33,500 bases of DNA. Origin: Prorocentrum cordatum. Its lineage: Eukaryota; Sar; Dinophyceae; Prorocentrales; Prorocentraceae. Location of the stretch: contig CAUYUJ010000891.1 of assembly GCA_963575745.1 (NCBI GenBank), forward strand, positions 1,327,493 to 1,360,992. The letters run 5' to 3'. The translations under genes and the position numbers were made by a program. Each line of letters starts with the position of its first letter. The stretch's first letter is position 1. Shown one piece after another: positions 10,363-21,184 of the stretch. Below the pieces are notes generated by a model. That model made no database searches. It was not told the origin of the DNA and worked only from the letters and a program-made list of their open reading frames with translations.

Positions 10363-11205
10363 ATGAGTGCAGCGGCCAGCAGCTCAGGGAGTGACGCTGC
10401 CGCAGTGCAAAGCGGACGCCGTGACGGTGCATCACGTTCGCCGACCCGTTCTTTGTCTAAGTCTGATGGTGTTGAGTTGCGAGCGCACGGTGACAACACC
10501 AGAAGGGAAATCATGGCCCGTATCGAGGCGATGCAAGGATCCATCTCTGCCCCCGGCACCCAGGTCACAGAATGCTTCAACAACCTCGACAAGAGCGTCC
10601 ATGAACGCTTCGGAGCCATCGAGGAGAGGATGGACAACGCTGAGAACACCATCGGGGGCCTCCAGCAAGAGATCCAAGCTCCCAAGATCGAGTCCAACAT
10701 GGTCAAGAACACGCCCGTCGCCGAGGCCGCCGCCACAGTAGCCAACAGGGACTTCCAGCGGGACATCGATCCGACGATCTTTGTCGTCAGGTGCGCCAAC
10801 CTCGTCACCATGGAAAGGGTGGCGACTGCTGTTGCCCCCTGGTTTGGCGATGCGCACTGGGACCCTGATGGATGGATTTTGCAGGGCGAGCCCGCCCCAA
10901 AGAGGTTCACCATCAAACGCCGTGGTGCTGCTGGTTGGGCAACGCGCCGAGTTGGTCAAGCCATGGGCGCGCTCAGACTTCCAGATGGCCAGTACCGCAG
11001 GTTCAATGTTTTGTCAACCGCCAGCCTGCCCTCGGAGTTGTTCGTGCCTAGTGACAAACACCCGTTCCAGATGAAGAAGGAGATTGCCGTCAGAACTATC
11101 AAGCGTGTGCTTTCAGAAGCTGACCCGTCTGCCAGATTCTGTGTCGACCGACATGCTGGTGTTGGACCTAGCCAGTGGAAGCCGCTCATCCGTGCCACCC
11201 CCTAA
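10363..11205 (+). pseudogene. LINE ORF1 protein
   Basis: A 280-residue open frame starting at the first ATG after the 5' leader. Residues from about 45 to 110 form a likely coiled coil (EIMARIEAMQGS, FGAIEERMDNAENTIGGLQQ), followed by a basic globular part (NRDFQRDIDPTIFVVRCANL, RFTIKRRGAAGWATRR) that could be the RNA-binding half. This architecture is common for LINE ORF1 proteins that chaperone the element RNA; the RNA-binding role is inferred. The sense of the frame seems to move to another phase at about 11110-11160 (TLEWENTNVVALGFNRSELE, to 11347), so the C-terminus is uncertain. Confidence 0.65.
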
Positions 11206-11379
11206 GCCCGACAACAGTCCCCCCACGCTCGAATGGGAGAACACCAACGTCGTCGCTCTGGGCTTCAACCGCAGCGAATTGGAGCCCAAGATTAATGATG
11301 CACTCGCTGGCTCGAGTTCTGCCAGCGCTGCCTCTCGGGGCCTTTAGTCGTTCCCCCCCCCCCCCCCGCGTTCTTGGAG

Positions 11380-11940
11380 AAAGGCCTTTGGAATCCAGAT
11401 GCTTCCCTCTCTCTCTCTGTGCTTGGAATGCCCGTGCCCTCTCTCGCCGCGATCCGCACTCTCGCTCGTCCAGGTTTTCGTATCTCCCTCGGTTTCTACG
11501 TCCCGGCGCGACCATTGCCCTCCAGGAAACGCATGGTGACATCGATGACCGATCCGACTTCTTCTTTCACTCCAGGCGTTTCTTCTCTGACCAGGCCAGC
11601 TTCGCAGACTCGCGAGGGCGAGGGGGCGCGGCCACCATCTTCGTGCTCTCTCTGCCGCGAATGGCTTCCATCCTGAAGCTGAGTGCGAGACCGAGGTGGT
11701 GATCTCTGGGAGAGTTTTGCACGGCCTTTTCTATCTGGGCCCGTCGCCGCACGGCCCCATCCGCCCTTTCGTCATCTCCCATTTCAACATCCACAACTTG
11801 CAAATCAGATTCGAGCCGTTGCACCGAATATCACGATCGAACTTGAGAAAGCGAGTCGCAGACCAGAATCGTACATTGTCGATGTCGCTGGTGACCTCAA
11901 CATCGCCCCCGAGCCTCCCATGCCCGCAGTACCTGCCACC
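11380..11940 (+). pseudogene. LINE APE-type endonuclease domain, frameshifted
   Basis: Motifs of the exonuclease-endonuclease-phosphatase fold appear in order but in different frames: the N-terminal LCAWNARAL at about 11420, the metal-binding glutamate in ATIALQETHG at about 11510-11540, GRVLHGLFYLGP then SHFNIHNL at about 11705-11800, and GDLNI at about 11890. In active elements this domain nicks the target DNA to prime reverse transcription. The phase changes near 11680-11700 and 11830-11870 would abolish a full-length product. The C-terminal SDH motif is not found. Confidence 0.7.
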
Positions 11941-12141
11941 AATTTTACCCCACATGCTGGACTGGCCGAATGGCGACGCCAGCGAAGCTCTGGATGGCGT
12001 GATGTTCCAGGCGGAACGGCGGAGATAGAGAGCCCGTGCCCGACGCACTGCAATGGCAGCATGCAGCATGTACCAGTCTCTTTGGGCAGTATCTTACTTG
12101 CTTGCAGGTTGACGTTTCGTTCCTAGAACTCCCCGAAACTT

Positions 12142-12809
12142 TTGCAGCGCGACGTCGCCGGCCTCGCCCCGCCCCCCCCCCCCCCCCCCCAGGAGCTCGA
12201 GCTTTTCAAAACTGTTCTTGAAGAAGCTGCCAGGCACGCCCGACAGGCCCCCCTCACGCGTGCCCCGACAGACCCGCTACCAGAGATCTGCCTGATGAGA
12301 TCTATTAGTCGTGCTGTTTGGCGTTGCGACCTCTCCCTGGTTGAACGACTCTACCAATGCCCCTTGGCTCGGGGCCTCCTGGACTTCGACCCCCCGGCCT
12401 CGTCGGCACCCCTGAAGGGCCCCCAGCAGTTCTCAGAGATTGGGCGCACTGCAGTTTCAGGACGGGGAGACAGATATCATGCAGACGCCCGATCGGACGC
12501 AGGCCGCCCTCCGAGTCAACTCGAGCGAAGCTCAGAAAGCGCCTGCGGGGGCTCGCTCGCCGGGGCCGTTTATGGTCGCCTTTCGACCGACGCCTGCAAC
12601 TCGTAGGGTTGCGCGTTGCTGGCTCCGCCCTGACTTCCCAGGAGCAGATGGAAAGTGCGATCTCATCTCGCTGGCGTCAGGTCTTTTCAGCTAAGCCCGC
12701 GGACAAACGTGCCAGTGAAGCTTACCTGGGACGATTTGGCCCTCAATATGATCTGCGTGACCCCCCCTTCCTCGTTTTCAGGATATGGATACATGCGTGG
12801 ATCGTCTAG
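12142..12809 (+). pseudogene. LINE linker before the reverse transcriptase
   Basis: Two successive frames carry typical pre-RT sequence: LMRSISRAVWRCDLSLVERL (12290-12350) and, after a phase change at about 12440-12600, MESAISSRWRQVFSAKPADK followed by ASEAYLGRFG. The W-x-x-V-F helix and the later aPGPDG motif (SAPGPDGAPCSA at about 12815-12850, in the next frame) are characteristic of LINE reverse transcriptases. The start of the first frame lies just before a run of 19 C residues (12172-12190). Confidence 0.6.
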
Positions 12810-14752
12810 CTGACAGTGCTCCTGGGCCTGATGGCGCCCCCTGTAGCGCCTGCCAGAATGCCCCATGTGCTAAGCAGATCCTGTTCGAGGTCCTTTCGCG
12901 GCAGCTCGCGGGGCCCCCTTACGAGGCCCGGGCGCGATGCAATGCTCATGTTTTTTTCCACAAGGGGGAGGATGACACGGATGAGGCGAACACATGCATT
13001 GGAGGCGTTGCTGGATTGCGTCCGCTAGGACTCAAGAACACGGGCAACAAAATTATCGCCGTTGTCACGTTCCTCAGGTCGAACGATGGCAGGCCTCTCT
13101 TTGCTGCGCCCATCCAGAGAGGTTCCACCAGAGCACGAAATTTCGGAAACAACATTGTCGTGTTGGATTGTCACTCCAGGATCTTCTCCATGACCTCCTC
13201 GGCTCACAGCGACCCACCAGCATTGGTCAGCTTTGATGTTGGTCAGGCCTTTCTCAGCCTCAGCCATGAGTGGCTGCATCTGGTGCTGGACACTGTGCGT
13301 ATCCCCGAACCATAGAAGCTCTTTGCGATTGCACTCCACACTGACGTGCTGTGCTACGGCGCCTTCATGTATGCCACCGTGTTTCTCTTCTTCCAGGGAT
13401 TCGGCATCACCCAAGGATGCCCGGCCCCGGGCACGCTGTTCGCCCTTGCGACGGACGGCTTCTACCAGGACGCGGAGCTCTAGCTGGCGAGAGCGCGCGC
13501 TGGCCTGGCGCGTGCTTGCGCTGACGACGTTGGAGCTGGGCTTCGTCGTCTGGCGCCCACGAAGATCCCCATCCGCGTCGCCAGCGTGGCGGAGCGCATC
13601 GCTGAGCTCTAGCTGAAGGCAAACAAGTACAAGATCATGCCACTGGCCGCGGCCTTCTCGATGGAGCTGGCGAGCAGGTGTTCTGAATGGCTCCGCGTTC
13701 ACGCCCCGGCCTGGGCGCCATTTGAAGTTGTTGATGTTTTGAAATACGTAAGCCTCTGGCTAGGCCCCGCCGCCTCGATGCGCGCGCGGCGCGCCCCCGC
13801 CGCCCATTGGCAGGATCGAGAATCGAGACTGGCGAATCAGAATGCGCCCGCGGCCCCCACGGCCCACTTGCACGATAGCCGCGTTGCCTCTGCGCTGTCT
13901 TATGTCTCTCAATTCATGCCTCTCCCGCTCGAGGTTGTTCGCCAGTGGCCAGCGCTGTTTGCGAATTTTTTCGGCCCCCACACTGCGTTCTCCCGAGGGC
14001 TGGATGGTTTGCGCTTGCCCTTTGGGGTGGCCCCGCGATATCAACAGGCCCCGGAACAAATTAGCGAACACTCATGCCAAATTCATCTGACAACGCCCCC
14101 CCCCTCCCCCCAATGTTCAAAGTTGGCGGTGGGTCAGATGAGATGCGCTTCGGCCGCAGTGTTTTCCGCGCGTGCCAACATTGAGTTGGGGGAGGGGGAG
14201 TGTTCAGTAATTTTTACCCTCTACCGAAGTATTCTAGCCGCCTCGACTGCTGCCCTGATCAGAGCTAGCCGTCTTCATTCGACCGTCTGGCAGCAGCTCT
14301 TGCCTTTCTTGCAGGACGAAGCTGAGACAGAGCTGACGTTCGCCGTGAGAGTTCGCACGCGTATCCACGCCCCGCCTTCCTGGCAACTCCCATCGTTTGT
14401 TGAGTTCCTGGCCGCTGCTGCCGGTGGCTGCCCCTCGCTCTGTGGTCGCCGTCTTGAGCTCGTCGCGTCTGTCCCTCGCCCCCCTGCCCCGCTGGCCGCT
14501 GCCGCACGCGTTGCCATTGAGTCTCTTGATGAGCAGATTCTAGAGTTGCCGCCTGACCAGAAGTTCAAGGCGCAAAGATCCCTGAAGGTCCGTCTGTCTC
14601 ACGAGCTGCACAAGATCGACCTCGCGGATGTCTTCGTCTCTCGGTCGGCCTCTTGGACCCGCGTCGACGCCGCGGCGGCCGCAGCCTCCCGTGGGACGAG
14701 GTTCGCGCGACCCTGGCCAAAATGCCCGTCGCGTTTGCGATGGCCGCGCTGA
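12785..14752 (+). pseudogene. LINE reverse transcriptase with three in-frame UAG
   Basis: One frame stays open for 1.97 kb apart from TAG at 13313, 13481 and 13610. RT motifs in order: PGPDG at the start, LKNTGNKIIAVVTFLRSNDG and RGSTRARNFGNNIVVLD (fingers), motif A in LVSFDVGQAFLSLSHEW, motif B in GFGITQGCPAPGTLFAL, motif C in ACADDVGAGL (the catalytic Asp pair), then LKYVSLWLG for the thumb region. Motifs A, B and C all lie in the same frame as the three TAGs. The last two TAGs share the context GAGCTCTAGCTG. No TAA or TGA interrupts. The frame then shifts near 14650-14750. Confidence 0.75.
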
Positions 14753-15096
14753 AAGTGCCCAGCGGGGGATGGACGACCGATCGGCGGTTGCAAGAGACGT
14801 CTCCTTGCACGCTAGGCTGCGGGTGTGGCGAGGATGCTCTTTCTCATTATATTGACTGCCATCTCTTCTTGTCTCATTTGGCTCGGGTGCTTCGCCTTGA
14901 CCCGCCCAAATTTCTCGACATCTCTGTGCTTGGGCGCCTTGGCATCGCCGCTCCATCTCGCGCCTCTCGCACTGCCCCTGCTTCCGCGCCCACTCTTCAC
15001 AATTATTTGAACGGACTTAAGGTCCGCCCGATCCCGCCTGAAAGGGTCGCCGAGGTGCTTCCCGCGGCGCGGCGGGCAGCATGGCGGCTCGGATAA
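14653..15096 (+). pseudogene. LINE C-terminal region with Cys/His finger
   Basis: A frame shifted relative to the reverse transcriptase carries GGWTTDRRLQETSPC then a CTLGCGCGEDALSHYIDC motif, which is the Cys-x3-Cys ... His-x3-Cys pattern found after the RT of many LINEs and thought to bind nucleic acid. The frame closes at 15096, 27 bp before the inferred 3' end of the element. Confidence 0.65.
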
Positions 15097-15141
15097 GGAA
15101 CGCGCCCGCCGGCGGCCACGCGCGAGGAGGAGGAGAAAGGG

Positions 15142-15170
15142 AGGGGGGGCAGGAGGAGGAGGAGAAGGCA
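15142..15170 (+). repeat. GGA-rich tract after the LINE
   Basis: Continuation of the GGA microsatellite interrupted by the LINE. Confidence 0.7.
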
Positions 15171-15318
15171 AGCTAGGTGCGCTCGCGTCATATCTGACGT
15201 CCTACCCCTCCCTCCCATCCCTTACCATGGCGCTGATTTTCTCTATCCGCGGACGCGTGTCGTAGCGGACCTGTGGCTCCGCGCGCGCGTGCGTAGTGGG
15301 TGGTGGTGCACGTGCGTG

Positions 15319-15539
15319 CGTGCGTGCGTGTGTGCGTGGTTGGTGGTGGTGGTGGTGGTGGTGGTGGTGGTGGTGGTGGTGGTGGTGGTGGTGGTGGTGG
15401 TGGTGGTGGTGATGGTGGTGGTGGTGGTGCTGGTGGTGGTGCTGGTGTTGGTGCTGGTGGTGTGGTGTGGTGCTGGTGCTGGTGCTGGTGCTGGTGGTGG
15501 TGGTGGTGGTGGTGGTGGTGGTGGTGGTGGTGGTGGTGC
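15319..15539 (+). repeat. GTG (TGG) microsatellite
   Basis: More than 200 bp of (GGT)n with GGTGCT and GGTGTG variants, preceded by GTGCGTGCGTGCGTG. Frames through it encode only polyGly, polyVal, polyTrp or, on the other strand, polyHis, polyThr and polyPro, so it is not read as a gene. Confidence 0.95.
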
Positions 15540-15879
15540 GGTGCGGCGCGGTGGTGGCGGGCGGATGGGCGCGCGAGAAAAAGGCCCGCGCTGGGGCGAG
15601 AACGCCATCCTGAACGACGGAGGCCAAACACCGATCCGAAAATGAGGCCCACGCTGCAGCGGGAGCACGATTCGGAACGATTCGGGAGCAGAAATGAGGC
15701 CGGCGCCTCAACGAGAGCAGCATTTTGGGAAAAAATGACGCCGGCGCCTCAGCGAGAGTCGTTTCCCGGGATTTCCCGGGCATCCTGTGTGTAAAAAACA
15801 GTACGCGGAGGGTGCGCGGCCATCACCCGGACGCCATCAGGGGAAGAGGGAGAGTATTTTCATATGGAGTAATTGTAGA

Positions 15880-15920
15880 AGAAGGAGGAGAAGGAGGAGG
15901 AGGAGGAGGAGGAGGAGGAA
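15880..15920 (+). repeat. GGA microsatellite
   Basis: GAAGGAGGAGAAGGAGGAGGAGG-type run. Confidence 0.95.
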
Positions 15921-15934
15921 AAGGCTTCGCGGGG

Positions 15935-16500
15935 CCTTCTTGAGGCTTCCTGAGGGCCCCGGAGGAGCTCCCCGACAACTTCTCGGGGGCCTCCCGGGGG
16001 CCTTTCGGGCGCCTCATGTGGCGCCTTGGGGGCCTCTCGGAGTTTCTTGGGGGCCTCGCGCCTCTGGGGATTATTAGCCCGTCTGACGCCTATAGAGGCC
16101 GCCCCGGGGGTCTTTCCAGGCCGCGTTGGCGCGATCTGTCGGTCCTCTCGGGCCGACGTTGGGCCCTAATGGCGGGCCTCTCGGAGCTATATTGGAGGCC
16201 GCTTGGAAGTTGCCTGGGCCGTCTCGGGCGGTGGGAAGTCCGAGCGGGCGAGAACCTCGCAATCTTTCAACCCAGAGGAAATTCAGTGGTGTTGGCCCCC
16301 ACGGGCTCTCCCGGAGGGCCTCTTGAGACCTCTTGGGCCGCTTTGGGCTTCTTTGATATGTCTTGAGTCTGCCTCGGGAGCCTTTTGGGCTCTGTTTGGC
16401 CATGTTGGGCCATCTTGGCGCCACCTTGGTTGCCTCGAAAGCCGTCCTGGAGACCATGATGCCCCAAGAAGGCATCAACGCACATTCCGAAGCCATCTTG
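15935..16500 (+). repeat. GGCCTCTTGGG-rich dispersed repeat E, copy 1
   Basis: Degenerate short motif (GGGCCTCTTGGGG) repeated throughout. The segment 16218-16380 aligns with 21455-21620: GGTGGGAAGTCCGAGCGGGCG against GGTCGGAAGCCCGAACAGGCG, then a shared ATCTKTCAA and GGGCTCTCC pattern. The two copies lie in the same orientation on either side of the second LINE. Confidence 0.55.
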
Positions 16501-16739
16501 GCGCAAGTAATACATCTCTCGAGCCAGCTGGACGGGCAGGCCCTGCGCTGTTCTCCAGAGACCCCCCCCCTAGGCCAGGAGTCAGCTCGCTCCTGCATTG
16601 TTGCCGCGCATTGTTGCCCGGCGCATCGCGGCCGCTCCGCTCGCAAGGCCGCGAGCCCCAGCCGCGACCGCCTGGACACTCGCGACTGTTCCGCAGCAGC
16701 CGCAGTGCTTGTGCAAGTCTTATTTCTCAGCGGGCTCGG

Positions 16740-17240
16740 ATGCCCGCGTTGACATCCGTCGACGAAGTCGATCAGTTGCTCACGGCCACCCAGGGTTGCG
16801 GCCAACAGGTTGCAGCTTCCAGCTGCGACATCTTCTTCAGCAAGAACCAGGTGCAGGCGACGCAGCTCCGCTGCGATACCTTCACCACCCAACGTGGCAA
16901 CCTCCCTTCTGAGACCGAGAAGAAATTTGCACTGCTCGAAGACCATGCTTCTGCGGCTTGGGTCGATCTGGACGAGCCCGCATCACCAAAGCTGAGCCTG
17001 GAAATTCCATCCCGATCTTTGCGATGGAGGCAGATGAAGCCGACATCCCCCACAACGCGGCGAAGCGCGGGATCCTCGCGACCAGGGAGCAGCTGAAGAG
17101 CAAATCGGCACCGCCGTCGTCGGTCAATTCTCGCTCCGCGCTGGCGTCTCGCACCGAGAAGGCCCAGGGCAGCACTCGCGCGCATCCAGCGTGGCCAGGG
17201 CGCCCCTGGCCGCCAGCTTTTCCTTTCCATTGGGTGCGTT
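16740..17240 (+). pseudogene. Probable ORF1 remnant of a second LINE
   Basis: A frame from 16740 reads MPALTSVDEVDQLLTATQGC and continues as a hydrophilic helix-rich segment (SETEKKFALLEDHASAAW). A phase change at about 17010 leads into FAMEADEADIPHNAAKRGIL. The placement upstream of clear RT remnants in the same orientation suggests an ORF1-like or N-terminal part of the same element. No domain is diagnostic, and 17240-18620 between this and the RT shows only GC-rich frames that I cannot assign. Confidence 0.35.
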
Positions 17241-18621
17241 CGCTTGTATCTGACGCGCGCCCTCCTCGAGAAGGAAGCCCCCGTCGGCGGCAACGGGCCC
17301 AACGGCCCGGCGGCGCGCGCCGCCCGCCCCCGAGGGCCCAGCGCCACTCGCGCAGCTCAGCTGCGCCAGAGAATCGCCCGAAGCATCGGCGGAGTCCGAG
17401 GGGGGTGCGCGCCGCCGCTCTGCGCAGGCCGCAGCAGTGGTGATGGCCCCTCCTTGTCCCCTCACTCTGATTGTCTGCCCTTTCCCACCTGCGAGCTGCT
17501 GCCTGCGCGCGGGCGGAGCTCCCGCGGCCTTGGTTTTGCTCCGCGCGCAGCGCAAGTTGGCGGGCCAGCGCTCGTTTTTCCCCCCGCTCAAACTCGACGC
17601 CCGCGCAAGTCGTCGTCAGGAAACCCGCGGAAGCATTGGCGCTGTCGGGGGGCGCCGCGCCGCCGCGAGCCGAACTCAACCAAACCAGGGCATAACTTCG
17701 GCGTTCCCTCTTCTCCGACAGCCAGCGCGAAGGCGATGCCATGGCGATCATTGGTACTGCCTTCGCCCGTCTCTTCCCCATGATCCAGCATGTTTGATTG
17801 ATTCCAGACCGCGTTCCCCGAACGCAGCTCACCGGACCCCTTGGATTCCTCTCAGCCTTCAGCCCCGGCCTCCCCAGCGCCAGCAGCACGCTCGCCATCT
17901 AAGTTCGCGCCCATCATACCGTCGGGCAGGATTTCCTCGCGCGTGCTCGCGGCCATCGCATTCTGCTGGGGGGGGGCATCACTCTTGCGACCGAGGACGA
18001 AGGGCGCGCGCGAGGGGGTGGCTCGGGGTTGTCTCGCGGGGACAGACCTCGCACGCGTCGCCGCCGTCGTCCGCCCCCCAGAGTGGCGGAGCCCAACCGA
18101 GAGCAGGGCGCTAGGCGGGAGTTTCGAGATGGGGTTCTCAGACGCACTGCTCGCCCAGATCGCGCTTGCACGTCGCTGCCGCCAGCTCTGCTCCGCCAGC
18201 CCTGCTCCGAGATTTCAGCGTTCGCTCTGGCGCGCCAGGTGCGCCGCGCCCGAAGCTGCCCGGCGACCGCGCCCCCCCCACCCCCCCAACTTTTCCCTTG
18301 AGCCCTTCAAGCCAGACACCCCCCCGCCCTCTCTTCCGAAGTAGATTTTTCGCCGCGAAGATTTTCCGGAGTTGCTGGATGGAGGCCGCGATTCCAGGGG
18401 CCCCTGCGCCCCATCCTGCCCCCGAGCGCTCGGGGGGTTCTAAACGGGCGATGCTTGATTCTGCCGACAAAGGCAGAGGTGCAATTGATCGCGGGCCTGC
18501 CACCTCCTCGTAGGCCAAACATCTCTGGGCCCTCCAGGCGCTCCGAGGACGTCGCCTTGGTCTTGGATGGGCGATTTCTCGCGCTCTTCGCCGTTGACCA
18601 GTACGGCATCGTCTTCATAAT

Positions 18622-19560
18622 ATGGCTTCCCCTCGCTTCATGCATTCCTGGTTTGCGCTCGCCGGCGCGTTCTATATAAATGCAGCTCCTGGACCAGGAA
18701 GGGCGCGAAGTCGAATGACCAGACTCTCTGCCCGAGGTCAGTCGCAATCGGAAAGAACGCATCCAGCGCAATCAAGAGCTCCGGCGCCGCTGTCGCAGCC
18801 GAGTTCGCCTTGCTTGCATTTGCGATGGCCGAGATGTCCCCGCGCGTCCGTCGACCTCTCTTCCGAGGCATTGAGGCATCATTGGCCCGACAGTCCCCCC
18901 CTTGTTTTGGATCCGGCCCTCGAGCTGAAATCGACCCTTCCGCCCAGCAAGTTCCTCGACCCCATCCCTCGTTCTCGGTGCCTATCCGCGGGGAATGACA
19001 TGACTATATTCGCGGTCGCTCTCGCAGCACGCCTGGTGAAGGCGGCGCCCCGCGCGGCCTCGGGGGTGCTATTTGACGCGTGCGTTCTCTGTGTGTATAT
19101 ATGTTTTTCCCTTTCGGGCAGTCGCGAAACTTCCGCTTGCCGCGCGCACGGGGGTTTAAAGTTAGTTTGCCGAAACGGGGTGGGAGAGGCGGGCTTGTCA
19201 TCGTCGGTTGCCAGGGGCCCTCGAGACACTCGCCCGCGAAGTTTGTCGAACGCGGGCATGAGGTGCCTGGCAGGAGCGATGACGACTCCGATTCGCGTGA
19301 ATACGGTTTCTCGTGCATCACCGACGCAAAGATGCGCGCGTGGAAGAGATGCGCTGTCCGGCACCGTTGAGGCGGAGGCGTGGGGGCTGGAACATCACAT
19401 CCTTAGCCGTGAGCAAGCACGCCTCTGCCTCATTGATTTCTGCGCTGCCCCCCCCACCCACGGCGATTCCCTGGCTGCCCCCGCATTCACTCTCCTCTGC
19501 AGCGCGAGAACGCTGCGATGGCGTTCGTCGGCGGCCGCAAGCACGGAGAGCCGCAGCTGC
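18622..19560 (+). pseudogene. Second LINE: reverse transcriptase, N-terminal motifs
   Basis: The frame contains RPRSLSNAGMRCLAGAM at about 19220-19275 (the family's RPL-LSN-K-hA-h pattern), then QRCARGRDALSGTVEAEAWG (normally Q-GF--GR---DN--E-) and LCLIDFCAAPPTHGDSL at about 19427-19475, the remains of motif A (normally DF--AFPS--H). The order and spacing fit a LINE RT, but motif A is damaged and the frame loses meaning shortly after. The element is older or more decayed than the one at 10193. Confidence 0.6.
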
Positions 19561-19639
19561 GCAGTGGCGCAAGGCCAGGACGTCCGAGCAGCGCCCGGCC
19601 GGTCGTTCTCGCGGCCGGCCCGCCGTCGCGCCGCACGAC

Positions 19640-19853
19640 GTCTAAGGACTCCGACCGCATAGACAAGACGTTCGCCAACGCCGACGGTTTCTGTGTTGGG
19701 CTGAAAGATATTCTGGCATCCCTGGGCCCTCTGCTCGCCACGCACGGGCGCTTCGAAAAAATGGATGGCCTCCGTCTCAGCTGCAAGAAATGTCGTTCTG
19801 CGCGGCAGGACCCACGGACGCGCGGCTGCCATAAGATTCGATCCAGATCTTGA
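19640..19853 (+). pseudogene. Second LINE: RT motif C region, damaged
   Basis: In another frame, KTFANADGFCVGLKDILASL is followed by GPLLATHGRFEKMDGLRLSC and KKC. This aligns with the usual A-x-A/V-D-D ... L-x-x-F ... GL-x-L---KC segment, but the catalytic Asp-Asp is replaced by Asn-Ala-Asp with changed spacing. It cannot be an active polymerase as written. Confidence 0.6.
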
Positions 19854-20762
19854 AAGGCAGCCTGGGGGTGATTCTGGTTTTACGTACGTGAACTATCTTG
19901 GCGTTTACATTGGCCGCTCGCCGATTGTTTCAGTAGGATGCTATCCCGAAGATTCGCAAGCGAGTCATTATTACGCGTTCTTTGGGCCTCGGCCTGGCGC
20001 CACCCTTGCCTCCAAGGCCACGCGCGCCTCTACCCTCTCATCCACTATGCAGCCCTACCCCGTCAGCAAGCAAGTTACGCATGTGCGTCGCGAAGCTGGC
20101 ATGCACCTGACTGTAGGCCCTCGGAGTTCGATACTCTACGATCTCTACGGTCGGTTGGCTGACGCGCACGCGCCGCTCTCGCGCCCTGACATGTATTATC
20201 TTGCCAAGGCCACACGTCTGAAATATATGATTAAGGTCCCGTGGTTTGGGGCCGTGCTGTCGCATGTCGACTACCTTGTTGATGATCACAAGTATAGATT
20301 GGTGAATATGGTTTCTGGTTGGCATTCGGGTTCCTTTCTTTTCCAGAGGCGCCTGTATGAATGGTATGCATGTATTCCTCCGGGTCAGCGTTTTGCTCCT
20401 AAGAAGCCCCAAGCGCAGCTGCATTGTCCTGTCCTGGGTTCTTCTGTCCAGCGTGAAGGCCCCCAGCAGATGCGCTCAAGGCGGCCCCGCAGGTGGCGCC
20501 CCTCGGCCTCGCAACTTATGATTGGCAAGTGGTCGCTCTGAAGACCCTACCTCACTTTTCTGGTCGTGCTTGGCAGATTACTACCCACAGTGCGTGCATT
20601 TCTTCTCGCATTCAAGCGCGTGCTCGCGGGTGTGCCTTGGGCTGTTCGTCGGAGGGCGGAATGGACCTCGACTCAGTCAACCACTACTCCAGTTGTCCCA
20701 GGCTGTAACGAATGCTCTATGATGTTGTCTCTTACCATCGTCTTCTCTTTCTTCGTTGCCTG
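19765..20762 (+). pseudogene. Second LINE: RT thumb and C-terminal finger
   Basis: A 258-residue frame (to 20541) includes YVNYLGVYIGRSP, matching the RT motif YLGxxIGxxA, then a long thumb-like region. A second frame (about 20583-20708) carries CALGCSSEGGMDLDSVNHYS followed by SC, the same Cys/His pattern as in the first LINE. The probable 3' end of the element is uncertain; an AAAAGAAAAAGAAG tract at 21154-21167 might be its tail. Confidence 0.6.
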
Positions 20763-21184
20763 ACGGTGTTCCATGGCTCTCTTCCTTCCTTCTCGCACCG
20801 ACACCACTGGCAGCTACTGTTCCTTATGGTGCTTGCCTCGGTGCTGTTCTGGCGCCGCATTCCGCCCGTCGGCGGGGGGTCCCAGGCGCGCCCAAGCAGT
20901 GTTTTGAAGCTGGATTGCTCATCGCATCACGCCGCCTCAAGTTTGCGCCCAAGGCCTGGCGCCCCCTGGCAGCAGCTCAGTTCTCACCGGTTCCGTCCCC
21001 CACCTCCTTTGCGAATGCAGTTCGGCAGCGCGCACCCTTTGGCTTGGGGCGGGGGGTTCTTGTGCCTTCGGGACGCACCGTCTCGCGGTCGCTGGTAGAC
21101 CCTCCAGTTATCGGAGGTAACTCTTTTGTGGTCCAGCCCAGCGATGGCAACGAAAAGAAAAAGAAGTTCGGCGGGGTCTAGCGC

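Larger units (their letters stand above)
10193..15123 (+). mobile_element. Non-LTR retrotransposon (LINE), nearly full length, decayed
   Basis: A 4.93-kb element read on the plus strand in the order ORF1, APE endonuclease, reverse transcriptase, C-terminal Cys/His finger, which is the normal order of APE-type LINEs. It begins with a spliced-leader relic and is bounded by an exact 18-bp repeat, taken as a target-site duplication. No poly(A) tail is visible at the 3' end. At least five frame changes and three in-frame UAG codons show that it is not intact as sequenced. Two long C homopolymers (11353-11367, 12172-12190) lie near frame changes and may be slippage or sequencing errors. Confidence 0.85.

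Noticed and set aside
15188-15783. PolyHis, polyThr and polyPro open frames on the minus strand
   Set aside because: Translations of the GTG microsatellite.
18672-18682. TATATAAAT as a TATA box
   Set aside because: Lies within a decayed LINE frame with no gene start near it, and dinoflagellate promoters rarely use TATA.
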